A stretch of 64,000 nucleotides of DNA, taken from contig NC_061867.1 in assembly GCF_907164915.1 (NCBI RefSeq), positions 48,921,852 through 48,985,851 on the forward strand. The letters run 5' to 3'. This stretch comes from Impatiens glandulifera. Taxonomy: Eukaryota > Streptophyta > Magnoliopsida > Ericales > Balsaminaceae. The notes beneath the pieces were generated by a model. It saw only the letters and a program-made list of their open reading frames with translations. It had not been told where the DNA came from and ran no database searches. Positions 24,668 through 36,242 of this stretch are shown piece after piece; position 1 is the first letter of the stretch, and every line of letters begins with the position of its first letter. The position numbers and the translations under genes are program-made.

Positions 24668-24806
24668 CGACAGGCGAAAAATGCATTTTTCGCAGGCGAC
24701 GGATGCATTTTTCGCAGGCGACGGATGCATTTTTCGCCTACGACAGATGCATTTTTCGTCTGCGACAGATGCATAGTTGTCTGTGACGCCTACGACAGAT
24801 GCATAT
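24668..24806 (-). repeat. CpG-rich short tandem repeats inside the right arm
   Basis: The same family as at 22260-22500, inverted, with about six units of the type GCATCCGTCGCCTGCGAA on the minus strand. Its location mirrors that of the left set, so the repeats belong to the element. Confidence 0.82.
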
Positions 24807-25233
24807 TAAACCTTAAACCATTCATTCACCCCCCAAAACGCTAAAACCCTAAACTATTATTCCATTTCAGCATTCATTCAAGGAAAACGACATAAAAATG
24901 GGCATAACTCACCTGAAATGATGAAGGCATTTCGGGGCGTTGCTTCGGAGAGTTGATCTATCGGCTTCCTTCATTTCGTTGCTTCTCTTAGATGGTCGGG
25001 GGAGAAACTGAAATGGGAGAAACCGAAATGAGAGAAAGGGAAACCAAAGGTCGGTCGAGAAGAAATCGAAAGGGAATGAAGAGAGAGAGGAAAAGAAATA
25101 GAAATAACCCAAATTTTTAATTAAGGATAGAATTGTCTTTTACCCATGACAAAAGGTTAATTTTGAAAATTTTATTATGCCTATGCTAAATTTGGGAATA
25201 AGCCTGTTATCAGGGTTATTTCGTCAATTTCCC
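24807..25233 (-). repeat. Right terminal inverted repeat of the first MULE
   Basis: Inverted counterpart of the left arm. Read on the minus strand it has the same order of blocks, including the donor-like CATTTCAG/GTGAGTTATG, followed inward by the CpG-rich repeats. Confidence 0.85.
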
Positions 25234-25842
25234 TCCATATATATTAGGTTGAATTTATAATAAAAAAAAATAAAATATTAGAGATAAAAATAGATTACAA
25301 TATAATTAGAGTTATTTAGAGGTAGTGATATAAAAAAAATTATAAAGAGAGAAAAAAATTAATATAATATTATCTTATATATAATATAGAGGGGAAATTT
25401 GACAAAATAACCCTCATAAAAGGGTTATTTCCAAATTTAGCATAGGCTAGATAATTTTTTCAAATTTAACCTTTTGTCAATGGGAAAAGACCCTTTTACC
25501 CCTAAATTAAAAAAATAACCTTTTCTCTTTTCTCTTTCCTCTTTCCTTCTCTTTCCTTCTCTTTCCTTCCCTTTCCTTCCCTTTCCGTTTTCTCTCCCGG
25601 AGCCCCCTCTCCTCTTTTCATATTTTCGAAACAGGAAGCAACAAACGACCATCATCATCTTCTTCTTCTCCTCTCCTCCGACGACGAAGCCGAAGGAACC
25701 AACTAAGCAACGAACGAACGAAACAACAGTAAAAACACAATAATCTTGTTTAAAGTTATTATTGAGGTTGAGGGTGAGTTTTCTCCGAGTCAACGAAGGT
25801 TGAAATGGAAGAATGGTTTAGTGTTTTAGTGTTTAGTGTTTG

Positions 25843-25878
25843 GGTTTAGGTTTAGGTTTAGGTTTAGGTTTAGGTTTA
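25843..25878 (+). repeat. Six GGTTTA hexamers (telomere-like)
   Basis: Six uninterrupted GGTTTA units. The canonical plant telomere unit is TTTAGGG (7 bp); this is a 6-bp relative inside the second MULE. It is probably expanded from the GTTTAG-rich arm-proximal sequence, since similar GTTTAGGGTTT stretches lie in the first element. Confidence 0.85.
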
Positions 25879-25950
25879 TTGGCTGACTAAATCGTTTTGA
25901 GTTTAAAATGTATCTGTCGAAGGCTGTTGCAGGTTATCGAAGGCGAATTC

Positions 25951-26034
25951 GCATCTGTCGCAGACGAATACGCATCTGTCGCAGACGAATGCGCATTCGT
26001 CTGCGACAGATGTGCATTCGTCTGCGACAGATGC
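25951..26034. repeat. 84-bp perfect palindrome of CpG-rich repeat units
   Basis: Two forward units beginning GCATCTGTCGCAGACGAA are followed by two inverted units ending TTCGTCTGCGACAGATGC, with almost no spacer, centred near 25992. This would extrude a cruciform or fold into a long RNA hairpin. Confidence 0.85.
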
Positions 26035-26325
26035 AATTGCCTTTTCCACCTGCCTTGGAAAATTTGAGAGATATTAGCAGCAGTGGTAGTTGATTATAGC
26101 AACTTATGTCAGGCATGTAAGAGTGAGATGGTAAACCTTCGCATCATTAAATATTGGATAGTCAGTTACATCTATTCCATCCAGCACAAGTGACCCTGCA
26201 CAACTTTCAGTAACACTTTAAAACAAAGGCAATCAATCCCTAGATAGATAGATAAAGTAAGAATTGCAAGAAAAAAGAAAATCCCACCAGGTTGCTCCTC
26301 AGGTTTTGGCCACGGGAAAAACTCA
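26032..26325 (-). pseudogene. Captured exon pieces of an unidentified gene
   Basis: On the minus strand a piece ending at 26288 (FPWPKPEEQPG) joins in frame across an 92-base GT-AG intron to an exon at 26195-26137 (GSLVLDGIDVTDYPIFNDAK). That is followed by GT and, 87 bases on, by CAG at 26052-26050 before VEKAIA. In-frame joining across two introns argues that these are real exons of a host gene captured by the element. I do not recognise the protein. The pieces are too short to be functional. Confidence 0.5.
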
Positions 26326-26651
26326 CATTTACTGTTGCTTCGTTCGTTCGTTGCTTAGTTGGTTCCTTCGGCTTCGTCGTCGGAGGAGAGGAGAAGAAGA
26401 AGATAATGATGATGGTCGTTTGTTGCTTCCTGTTTCGAAAATATGAAAAGAGGAGAGGGGACTCCGGGAGAGAAAACGGAAAGGGAAGGAAAGAGAAGGA
26501 AAGAGGAAAGAGAAAAGAGAAAAGGTTATTTTTTTAATTTAGGGACAAAAGGGTCTTTTCCCATTGACAAAAGGTTAAATTTGAAAAAATTATTTAGCCC
26601 ATGCTAAATTTGGAAATAACCCTTTTATGAGGGTTATTTCGTCAAATTTCT

Positions 26652-27569
26652 CATATAGAGAGAAGAATAAGTAATATATATTTCAGTGAGAGAAGAAACA
26701 AAATATATATTATTATATATTGAGAAAAAAAATTAGACATTATAAAAATAAATAATAATAATAATATATCGTAAATAATATATAATTAATAATATTATAT
26801 ACTATTTTCACAGGAGATTTCTATCATTTTACAGTTCCTCGCTGGAAATGTAAAATGGTACAAAAAATATATATATATATATATATAATCATTTTGCCTC
26901 TTTCCAACTCGTTTGGTACGTACCTTTGAAAATTCTGCATCATTTCATGGTTCAGTTTTGAAGAGAATGTGACATATAACATTCACTCTCTACTAATTAA
27001 ATATATATATATATAATATAAGATTTTGGAGGATAATTATTAATTTATCATTGTGAGACTATTCATAATATTTCTTTTATTATCATCAATAAGTTATCTC
27101 TACTATCATAATTATTTCTATTTTTTAATTAATTTTTATTTTATTTTATCTCTCATTTTAATTTTATTATTATTTAATTCTTTTTATATTTTAATTTTTT
27201 ATAAATATATTATTTCACACAAATATATATTAACTTATTAACCATGAAAACTTTTACAAGTTTTATTTAAACATTCAATCTCTCCTAATTAAATATACAA
27301 AATATATGAGATTTTAAAAGTCAATCAATCATGATTCTCTCTCCTATCCTAATTATTAATTTATATTTTTATGAAAATTTGAGACTATTTATAATATCTC
27401 TTTTACTATAATTATTAAATTATCTATCTAATCATAATTATTAATTTCTCTTTTTAATTAATTTTTATTTTTAATTAATTTTTATTTTATTTTATCTCTC
27501 ATATTTTTTTTTATTATTTGACTTATACAAAGAGAAAAAAATATAAATAAAAAGAGTGATCTTAATTTT
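26652..27569. other. AT-rich spacer
   Basis: No gene. It contains (TA)n at about 26863-26888 and 27001-27017 and long AT-only stretches. The open frames here consist of Phe, Ile, Leu and Tyr codons expected from such composition. Confidence 0.75.
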
Positions 27570-28521
27570 GAGAAATGATTGGGAGAGAGAATTTGAGGAA
27601 GGAAATAATGTGACAAATTTGATTAGCTGAAAAAAAAAACAACAAAATTTTTCTCTCTTCTATCTCCTCACCTCCTCATCTTTTTTTTAACAATGATATA
27701 GTGACACATCATTCTCTCCCTCATTTTCTTTCTCAAATTCCCTCCCCTATCACTCCTCCTTAATTTTATATATTTATATATAAAGTGAAATATCTACAAA
27801 TATATATATATATATATATATATAATAACACTTAAAATATAATTTTTTCATAATTATACGTGTATTTTTTTTTTCCTAATTTCTCTTAATTTTTTTTCTC
27901 TTAATATATATATATATATATATATCTTAATTTTTTTTAAATGTTTTAATATACAAAATAAAAATTCTCAAATTCTCTTTTATAATAATTCATAATTTAT
28001 CTCTCCTTCTGTAATTATTAATTTCTTTTTCTGAATTAATATTTTTATTATTTTATCTCTCTTATATATATATATATATATATATATTCTTTTTCTTTCT
28101 TATTTTTATAAAAAAAATTATTAATTTTTTTATTTATATATTTATTATTAAATATTTATTTATTTTTATATATAAATATTTATAATATACATACTAATAT
28201 ATATAATAACGTTTAATATGATTTATTAAACTCAAAATAAAATTATAAATTACCTTTTCTAAATAATAATTATATATATATATATATAATTATATAATTA
28301 TATAATTATATAACAACACTTAAAATATAAGTTCTCTACAATCATTATGTATTTTTATTATTTTATTTCTCATATATATATATATATATATATATTATTT
28401 TTCTTCATTATTTTTATAAAAACTTTTATTTATATATATATATATATATTTATAATATATATAAAAACATTTAATAATTAAACTCAAAATAAAATTATAA
28501 ATTTCTCTTTTCTAAATAATA

Positions 28522-28562
<41 letters not shown>

Positions 28563-28990
28563 ACGCTTAAAATATTTACTCATTTATTTTTTTTATAATC
28601 TATCTTAATTATTTTCCCTTTCCAAATATATATATATATATATATATATATTTCTCTTTTAATATATATATTTTTATATTTCTTAATTTCTCTTTTATAA
28701 ATATTTATAATATACCTAATAATAATACTCAAATTCTCTTTAATAATAATTACTAATTTATATCCCCTTCTATAATTACTAATTTATTTTTTCTAATTAA
28801 TATTTTTATTATTTTATTATTTTTATATAAACTTATTAATAATTTACATAGTTATATATTTAATATTTATTTATTTTTATACAAACTTATTTTTAATAAT
28901 AAACTTATTAATAATAATAATATATAACTAATATTTTTTAAAATTAAACTATTACTATTTCAAATAAACTCAGAATTTACTAGTTTACAA
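27050..28990. repeat. Diverged AT-rich repeat modules with many (TA)n tracts
   Basis: A loose module recurs near 27055, 27385, 27960 and 28730. It contains TTATCTCT, then ATAATTATTAATTTCT, then AATTAATTTTTATT and TTTTATCTCTC. A second pair at about 28190-28275 and 28452-28530 shares AAACTCAAAATAAAATTATA. (TA)n tracts lie between modules (about 27797, 27905, 28062, 28374, 28526, 28626). It looks like an old, decayed tandem or nested repeat. No coding content. Confidence 0.55.
27570..27758. mobile_element. MITE (Mutator-type, 9-bp target duplication), copy A
   Basis: A 189-bp element with terminal inverted repeats starting GAGAAATGAT and ending ATCACTCCTC. It is flanked by the exact 9-bp duplication CTTAATTTT (27561-27569 and 27759-27767). 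Subterminal blocks GAGAATTTGAGGAAGG and the inverted TCAAATTCCCTCCCC match two other copies in this window. Non-coding. Confidence 0.88.
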
Positions 28991-30884
28991 TTTATTATAA
29001 ATTTTGACAGTTTTGGGATGAAATGAGACTAGTCCTAATGTGAAATTCATTTATCATTTTTTTTTTTGGTTCAATTAAGAATTTTGGTTTACTACCATCT
29101 CCGTCTTGTTTGGATTTAGGAAATTTTCAAGAAATACGGTTTATACCATATTTATATAAAAAAAATTATAATAAAATTATATAAACAAATATTTTAATAT
29201 AATATATTAAGAATTCAAATTATTATAAAAAATAAATTTAAATTTTTTATAAAATATAAAAATAAATAAAATATATTGATAATTTTATATATTTAATTGT
29301 ATTTATAGTAAAATATTAATAATTTTATATATTTAATTGTTGTTTACAATGTTCGAATAACCTCCCAAAGAAACACACATATTATCAGCTACGTTCAACT
29401 AACTATCAACTAACTATCACACCTATAAATATTTATGAACAAAACAAATTATTATTGGAAATATTTATATGAGGAAATCTCTATCCTTTCAACTTTTTGT
29501 TACTTTCAAACATTAAATCAAACAGGACAAAACTTTCGGAATGCAACAATTTTGCCGATTTTACTAAGAGCTTGTTTTGAATTTTGGGTTTCTATTTTAT
29601 TTTTTAAATTTAAAATCTAACCATCGTTTCATTTATTTAATATTTTTTATTTATTAAAACATAAAAATTACTCTGAGAAAAAACTATATGGTATATTAAC
29701 TAGAAAACTATTTTATTTTTAAATCAAACAGGTTTTTTTTACAGCATTTTTTTTTTCCTGAATCTAGATCTAAGGGAAACTTATTTCTTCAATATAAAGA
29801 AGCACAAAATTTTGTCGAATCAGTAGTTTGCTGGGTATTTTTATAATCCAAACATCCTTTTTTAACTTTACTTCTTAATCAATTTTTGTTAATTTTCGAT
29901 TTAACTGGTTATTATTATTTGTTATAATACATTTTGATTGGATAGTTCTTATATTACATGATATATAGTTTGATTTGACTTATTTATATGTGTTTTAAAA
30001 CTTTGACTATGTTGAAGTTATAGCCTAATTAATTTTTTATTTTTATTTTTGATCTCTTTATAATTTCTGGCTCCCAATTCATAGTTGGATCTAGAATTCG
30101 AGTTAGGATGGGTTTGAAAAAAAATTGTGGATTTAAAAAATAACCAAAAAAATTATGAATAAAACGAGAATAGATAAATGCAAGTTTATCTTTTATTTTA
30201 AAAATAGATAAACAAAAAATAGTGTATTAAATTAAAATTTTTAATAAATTAGAGAGTATTTTTACATTTTAATCATAAATAATTTTTTTTTCTGGGGCCA
30301 TACATAGATTCGTATCTGCATCCATAATGTCTGCATTTTGTCTTGTAGGATGAAATAATTGTAGGTTACTAGAAAGCTCGGTTTATGAAAACTTATGGAA
30401 AAAAAAATGTATGCTTAAAGGTCTTGGAGTCTTAGATTATCAAAGTTTTTTTTAATGATTAGTCTAACAAAATATTTAACCATTTAATAAATTGATATCC
30501 AGTCTAAAGATCTAGACATAAATATACTAACTAGTATTTAAGAGAAAGGTTAAGAAAAATATAAATGCCTTTAAAAAGATAAAATTGGAAAATCTGAAAA
30601 AGAAACTCAAGAAAATGAAATTGATAATTTTAATGAACACAAATTGATTTTGTGAGCATAAATAAACCAAACCTCAATTTTTTTTTTTTTTATTTTAAAA
30701 TTAAAGGAGTTCAAAAAAATGGTGAAATATTAAAAAGAAGTCAAACCAGCCCTAGATGTAAACACATATATATATATTAAATATTATTTTTAACTGATTT
30801 ATTTAATTTTTTAGATTTTAGAAAAATCAAATAAGGCCTTAAAATGCAAAATAACAAATAAAATAAAGCAAAGCAAAACAAACA
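28991..30884. other. AT-rich spacer with a possible decayed hAT internal segment
   Basis: No gene recognised. The stretch at about 29160-29345 resembles the AT-rich middle of the hAT element found at 46716-47208 (AAATTATATAAACAA, ATATTGATAATTT, ATATATTTAATTG), without its GC-rich ends. It may be a degraded copy. The remainder is ordinary AT-rich plant spacer. Confidence 0.5.
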
Positions 30885-31262
30885 GGGGCTCAACGGATCT
30901 GGTGAGTACGCGGGTTGCGGGTCAGGCGCAAGTAACGCATTAGGCACAGGCGTCAGTCGCGGGCAAAATAGCATGTAGGGGAGTTGGCTAGACGATTGAT
31001 TCGCTCGATTGCATCGCCGAGTAGACTCGCCCATAACATGGTCGGGAGAAGTAGGGAAGTGAGGAATACCTCGGTCATTGACTAAAATCCTCGTTCAAGG
31101 AGAAAGCCAAGTGACCGAGAATTCTCGGTCGAACATTTCTTGGTCGTGTCTTGGGTTGGCATTGAATCCTCAATCAGGATCCAAGCCATTAGTTGCCTCG
31201 GTCGCAGGGCTAACTGGAACTCAATCATAAAAGGAGCATACACGGTCGTGTTCAACTTCTAA
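30885..31262. other. GC-richer relic, probably an old transposon fragment
   Basis: About 380 bp with many CG dinucleotides and several CTCGGTC / GACCGAG words, embedded in more than 8 kb of AT-rich DNA. A short minus-strand open frame (31034-30777) has no recognisable domain. Composition suggests a retrotransposon LTR or leader fragment, but I found no terminal repeats. Confidence 0.4.
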
Positions 31263-32822
31263 CTTTTTTTTATATATACTAGTTCTCCTTTAATTAAAAA
31301 AAATCTATATTAATTCTATAAATCTATATTATTATCATCTATAATATATATATTATATTTTTTATATTCCCACTTAAATTTTTATATTTTCTTGATTTAT
31401 ATAGTTATCATTCACTTATTTAAAATCTAATTAATTTAAATTATTACGTTCCCTTAATTTAATTTTTCTTCAACTATCCTATGTCTCTCTTATTTAAAAC
31501 CTAATTAATTTAAATTTTCACGCAAATTAGTTGAGACAAACCAGTCATCAAATTATAATTTGATTTATAAATTGATTCGAATAGTTTTGACTTTACTAGT
31601 TTATACTACTACTAAAGAAAAATCATTTTAAGCAATGAAACATGAACAGACTATTCAACAGAATAAGATGGAAGAAAATTTTTTAACTGATAATGTGATA
31701 ATTTATATTGAACGAGAGTTTGTTGAAAATATTGATTCGAATTCTATAATATAAGAATTTTATTCTAAAAAAATAAAATTTTGCAGCTTAAATAATATGT
31801 AAATTTTGTTAAATATAGTTTATATACATTTGCATTAATAACATGATTACAACTCTTTACCTCTACATCATCAAAGCCAGTTTGGAACAAAAGTATGATT
31901 TTAAAAGTTGATCATAAAGCTCAAACATGAGTCATAAATTTATAATTTTACACATAATACAATATTTTTCTAATTACACTTGCGACTAAGTATATATATA
32001 TATATTTTTATCTTCTCAATATTTACATTTTCTCTCTCTTAAATATTTAAATATAACGTATTTAATAATTTTTTTTCCAATTTTTATTATTAAAAAACAC
32101 TTAATAATTTCTCTCTTCAATTTATTTATTATTATGAATATTCCTTTTAAAAATTATTGTACATGCCACTCTAAATACATTTTAATTATTTTTTTCAATA
32201 ATTTATTCTCTTTTATTTATTAAAATAAAAATTATATAGTAGAGACTATGTTGGAAAAAGGAAAATATCTATTAAAAAATTTGTTATATATATATTTTTT
32301 ATCTATTAATGTGTAATTATATATTTATATATTTGAATTAATTAATTAATTTATATATTTTTAAAAGTAATAATTGGAAAAATTAATAAATCAATAAATA
32401 TAGATAATATAATAGAGAAGAAGAAGTTGAATAAATATAGATAATATAATTGAGAGGAAGAAGTTGAATATAAAAATTATTATAAGGTGAATGAATAAAT
32501 CAAATTAATAAAATATATAAAAATATATTTTTAAAATATATATATTAAATTATATATATATTTTACTCAACTTTTTTTTTTTAAGTTCTCTATCTTATTT
32601 CTATTTAAAATCTCTTCTTTTTTTCTATTTCATCTTCTAGGATTTTTCTTTTTTATCTAGGTTAAATATTATTATATTTGAGTAAAAGAATAAGTTATAA
32701 TATTATGTACGAGATGAATTTTTAATATATATCTTATAAGAAAATTAAAAAAAGGATTTTTTTTTTTTTAAGGAGAAATAAGAATGATAAATTTAAAGAA
32801 GGGAAATAATAATTTAATAAAT

Positions 32823-32853
<31 letters not shown>

Positions 32854-33219
32854 TTAATTTTTACTTTATATATATTTATATTTATAATTTAATAATAAAT
32901 TCAATTAATATAGATAATTTTTTTAATGAGAATTCATTAGGTTTATTTTATTTGAAGATAAATTTTATAATTAATATTTAATAAATATATATGTTAAATT
33001 GATGTTTTTTAAGAAATAAATTTATTATTTAATGTACACCTCAACTAATATAAATAATTTTTTAGATAGAATTCATAAGTTTTTTTTTATTTGAATGAAT
33101 CTGATTTGAAATATTAAAATATTTAAAAAACAATATGAATATATATATATATATATATATTAATATATATATATATATATTAAATATATAATTTTTAAAT
33201 TTTAAATTATGATTTCTCT

Positions 33220-33257
<38 letters not shown>
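31263..33257. other. AT-rich spacer
   Basis: No gene. It holds several (TA)n tracts (about 31988, 32829-32852, 33139-33180, 33226-33256). The open frame at 32784-32981 is mostly a run through (TA)n and is not a gene. Confidence 0.7.
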
Positions 33258-33261
<4 letters not shown>

Positions 33262-33448
33262 TAAGGTAGGTGCATTTATAAAAAAAATAATTTTTTTTGT
33301 TTATACATAAATAAATAAAAATATTATAAAGGTAGGTACATTTATAACAAATCATTGTTTATATATATATATATATAAATAAAATAAATATATAATATTA
33401 TATATAATTGTAAAAATTATGAAAGTGTATGCATTTATAAAAAAAATA

Positions 33449-33531
<83 letters not shown>

Positions 33532-33579
33532 ACAAATATGTAATATAAGAAGTTAAGTGTATCTATAATAATAATAATT

Positions 33580-33637
<58 letters not shown>

Positions 33638-33801
33638 TATATATTTATATATATTTATATATTTATATATATTTATATATTTATATATTTATATATATTT
33701 ATATATATATATATATTTATATATATTTATATATATATATATTTATATATTTATATATATATATATATATTTATATATATTTATATATATATATTTATAT
33801 T

Positions 33802-33832
<31 letters not shown>

Positions 33833-33942
33833 ATATATTTATATATTTATATATATATATATATATTTATATATTTATATATATATATATATTTATATAT
33901 TTATATATATATATTTATATATTATATATATATATATTTATA

Positions 33943-33978
<36 letters not shown>

Positions 33979-34058
33979 TATATTTATATATATATATATA
34001 TATTTATATATTCATATATTTATATATATATATATATTCATATATTTATATATATATA

Positions 34059-34094
<36 letters not shown>

Positions 34095-34557
34095 TATATT
34101 TATATATATATATATTTATATATTTTTATATTTATATATTTATATATATATATATTTATATATATATTTATATATTTATATATTTTTATATTTATATATA
34201 TATATTTATATATATTTATATATATATTTATATATATATATATTTATATATATATATATATTTATATATTTATATATTTATATATATATATATTTATATA
34301 TTTATATATTTATATATATATATATATATATATAGACACGAAAGGTAGGTGAATTTATAAAAAATAAAAAAATAATTGTTTATATATATATATATATAAA
34401 TAAAATAAATATGTAATATTATATATAAATATAAAAATGATGAAGGTATATTTATTTATAACAAAAATAAATATTTATATTTATATTTATATATAAATAA
34501 AATAAAAATAAAAATTATGAAGGTAGTTGTATTTATAATTATAGATATATTTATAAT

Positions 34558-34588
<31 letters not shown>

Positions 34589-34790
34589 AATATAAAAATT
34601 ATAAATGTAGATGCATTTATAACAATTTTTTTGTTTATTTATATATATATAAATAAAATAAATATAAAAATTATGAAGATAGGTTCATTTACAATAATAA
34701 TTTTTTTTTTTGTTTATATATATATAAATAAAATAAATGTAAAAATTATAAAGGTAGTTACATTTGTAACAAAAAAAATATTTTTTTTTA
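33258..34790 (+). repeat. Minisatellite with GGTAGGTGCATTTATAA-type monomers and internal (TA)n
   Basis: Monomers of roughly 80-110 bp recur at about 33260, 33330, 33420, 34345, 34440, 34518, 34600, 34672 and 34755. Each has a core like GAAGGTAGGTGCATTTATAA, a T- or A-rich link, (TA)n, then AATAAAATAAATAT and AAAAATTAT. The (TA)n part varies greatly in length between monomers and in one of them has exploded into the tract annotated separately. The ORF at 34517-34798 is a by-product. Confidence 0.75.
33453..34335 (+). repeat. Large (TA)n and TATATTTATA expansion
   Basis: Nearly 900 bp made almost only of TA dinucleotides with regularly spaced TTTA interruptions. It begins with a pure (AT)n run at about 33456-33524, then, after a short unique piece, TATATTTATATA motifs continue to 34335. 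It probably arose by slippage inside a minisatellite monomer. Such DNA is a likely fragile, unwinding-prone site and is hard to assemble, so its length may be unreliable. Confidence 0.85.
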
Positions 34791-34884
34791 TATTTTAAAT
34801 TAATATTAATATAGATAATATTTTAGATGATATATGGTAAAAAAATATAAATATTATATATTTAATAGATTATGTAAGGGAAAA

Positions 34885-35408
34885 CAAAAATTAATTAAGA
34901 CCCCCCACAGCTAAATAAGGTGTTAAATGGGAATTAAATGGTACAGTGGGGTACAAATGGGTATCAAATTTTGATACCGGTGCAAATTTTATTTCGAGCT
35001 GATGTGGCCCAGTGCGCCAAGTGGTAGCGCTATTGGGTTATATATATTTTTTTTCTTTTTTAAATACTACTTTTGCATAATAATTGTTCAATATATATAT
35101 ATATTATTTTTTTTTCTTTTTCGATATCTATAAATAGAGACTTGGTTTGGGTCATTTGGACACCAAAAAATTTCTGAAATTTTCCACCATATTATCATCC
35201 TTGTTTGTATCACTTTTTTTTTGAAATCTTCAAACTCTTTCATGGATCATTCACAAATCTACAACTTCTTTCTAAATTACTTAAAAACATTACTTAACAA
35301 ATTACCAATGTTTAGAGTATTTGTTTTCTTCTTCGTTTTAAATAATATTTGTATGTTTTATCAAGTGATGAAAAATATTGTTTGTGGTTTAAAATATAAT
35401 AAATTATA
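34885..35408 (+). other. Transposon-end or promoter-like segment before the tandem array
   Basis: A less AT-rich stretch (34899-35035, with GACCCCCCACAG, TTTTGATACCGGTGC and GAGCTGATGTGGC) is followed by TATAAATAGAGACTTGG near 35130, which looks like a TATA box and leader. An open frame from ATG 35242 to 35460 encodes about 72 residues rich in Phe, Tyr, Asn and Lys with no known domain; its end runs into the array repeat. I suspect the 5' end of a truncated DNA transposon. Weak evidence. Confidence 0.3.
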
Positions 35409-35762
35409 TAAATATTTTATTTACAAATATAATAAATTAATTAGAAAAAAAATACATTAGAATAAATACTAATGTCTGTCTAATTGTAATAGTTCAAATA
35501 ATATATAGCACAATTCAAATTTCAGTCTCATTTTATAAAAATGACATATGTTCGATACTCAAATAACAATTTACCATAACAACCTACATTTTTATTCACT
35601 TTTTTAAACTACCACCTTAATAAGTATGGTAATATGTTTCACATTAAGAAAATTATTGATATTTTTGGTATATTAAAAATACAGTACAGTAAATTACCGA
35701 AAGTTTTGATTTTTTTGATATACTCAAAAAATTTGTAAGGTGTGGTACCGATACAAAAATTA

Positions 35763-35793
<31 letters not shown>

Positions 35794-36242
35794 TTCGCTT
35801 ACATAAAGAATTAATTTCATAGTACACAAATATTAGACGTAAATAATTAATTAGACATCATGACAACATAATTAGTTATTTTTTTTTAATTTGGAAAATG
35901 TATGACCTAAATAATCTATTTCATATATTTATTTTAATAATTTACAAATATTAATAATATCTCATAACCATTAGTATTACTCAATCTAAAATTTAGATTA
36001 TAATTAATCATTATGAGATTTATGGTCAAATTTAAGCAGTCAACCATTATTTTTTAAGTTACTTATATTGTTTTTTTGAATATTGCTAAATAGATTATTT
36101 AATTAATGACTAAATATATTTATCAATAAGAATTTATAAAAGAGTTCCAAAAATAACAAAATTAGTCAAATTATATAATTAATACGTGGTTATATACCTT
36201 TCACAGAGTTTAAAAAAATTAAATTAAGTACAATTTATTCTA

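Larger units (their letters stand above)
21836..25233. mobile_element. Pack-MULE-like element with long terminal inverted repeats and two captured host-gene fragments
   Basis: The ends GGGAAATTTGACG and CGTCAATTTCCC open inverted arms of over 400 bp (21836-about 22259 and about 24807-25233). Flanks TCATATATA and TCCATATAT look like an imperfect 9-10 bp target duplication, the size typical of Mutator-like elements. No transposase was found, so the element is non-autonomous. Inside are CpG-rich 21-bp repeats next to each arm, a fragment of a receptor kinase gene (+) and a four-exon fragment of a DUF300 membrane protein gene (-). The captured exons keep their introns, so capture was at the DNA level. 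It sits 266 bp upstream of the tRNA ligase ATG. The superfamily call rests on arm length and target-site size, not on a transposase. Confidence 0.78.
25392..26651. mobile_element. Second, smaller MULE-type fold-back element with captured exon pieces
   Basis: Inverted arms of about 330-345 bp (25392-25736 and 26326-26651) are almost identical. The flanks AATATAGAG and CATATAGAG match at 8 of 9 bases, fitting a 9-bp Mutator-type target duplication. The outer 120 bp resemble the arms of the neighbouring element, so they are one family. No transposase. The core holds a telomere-like hexamer tract, a CpG-rich palindrome of the same repeat family as the first element, and small spliced-gene fragments on the minus strand. 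The high arm identity suggests a younger insertion than the first element. Confidence 0.8.

Noticed and set aside
32784..32981. 65-codon open frame
   Set aside because: It runs through a (TA)n tract and low-complexity AT DNA; no domain and no splice or promoter support.
35005..35035. tRNA A-box-like word CCAAGTGGTAGCGC, a possible SINE or tRNA gene
   Set aside because: No B box, acceptor stem or poly-A tail could be found downstream; a chance match is likely.
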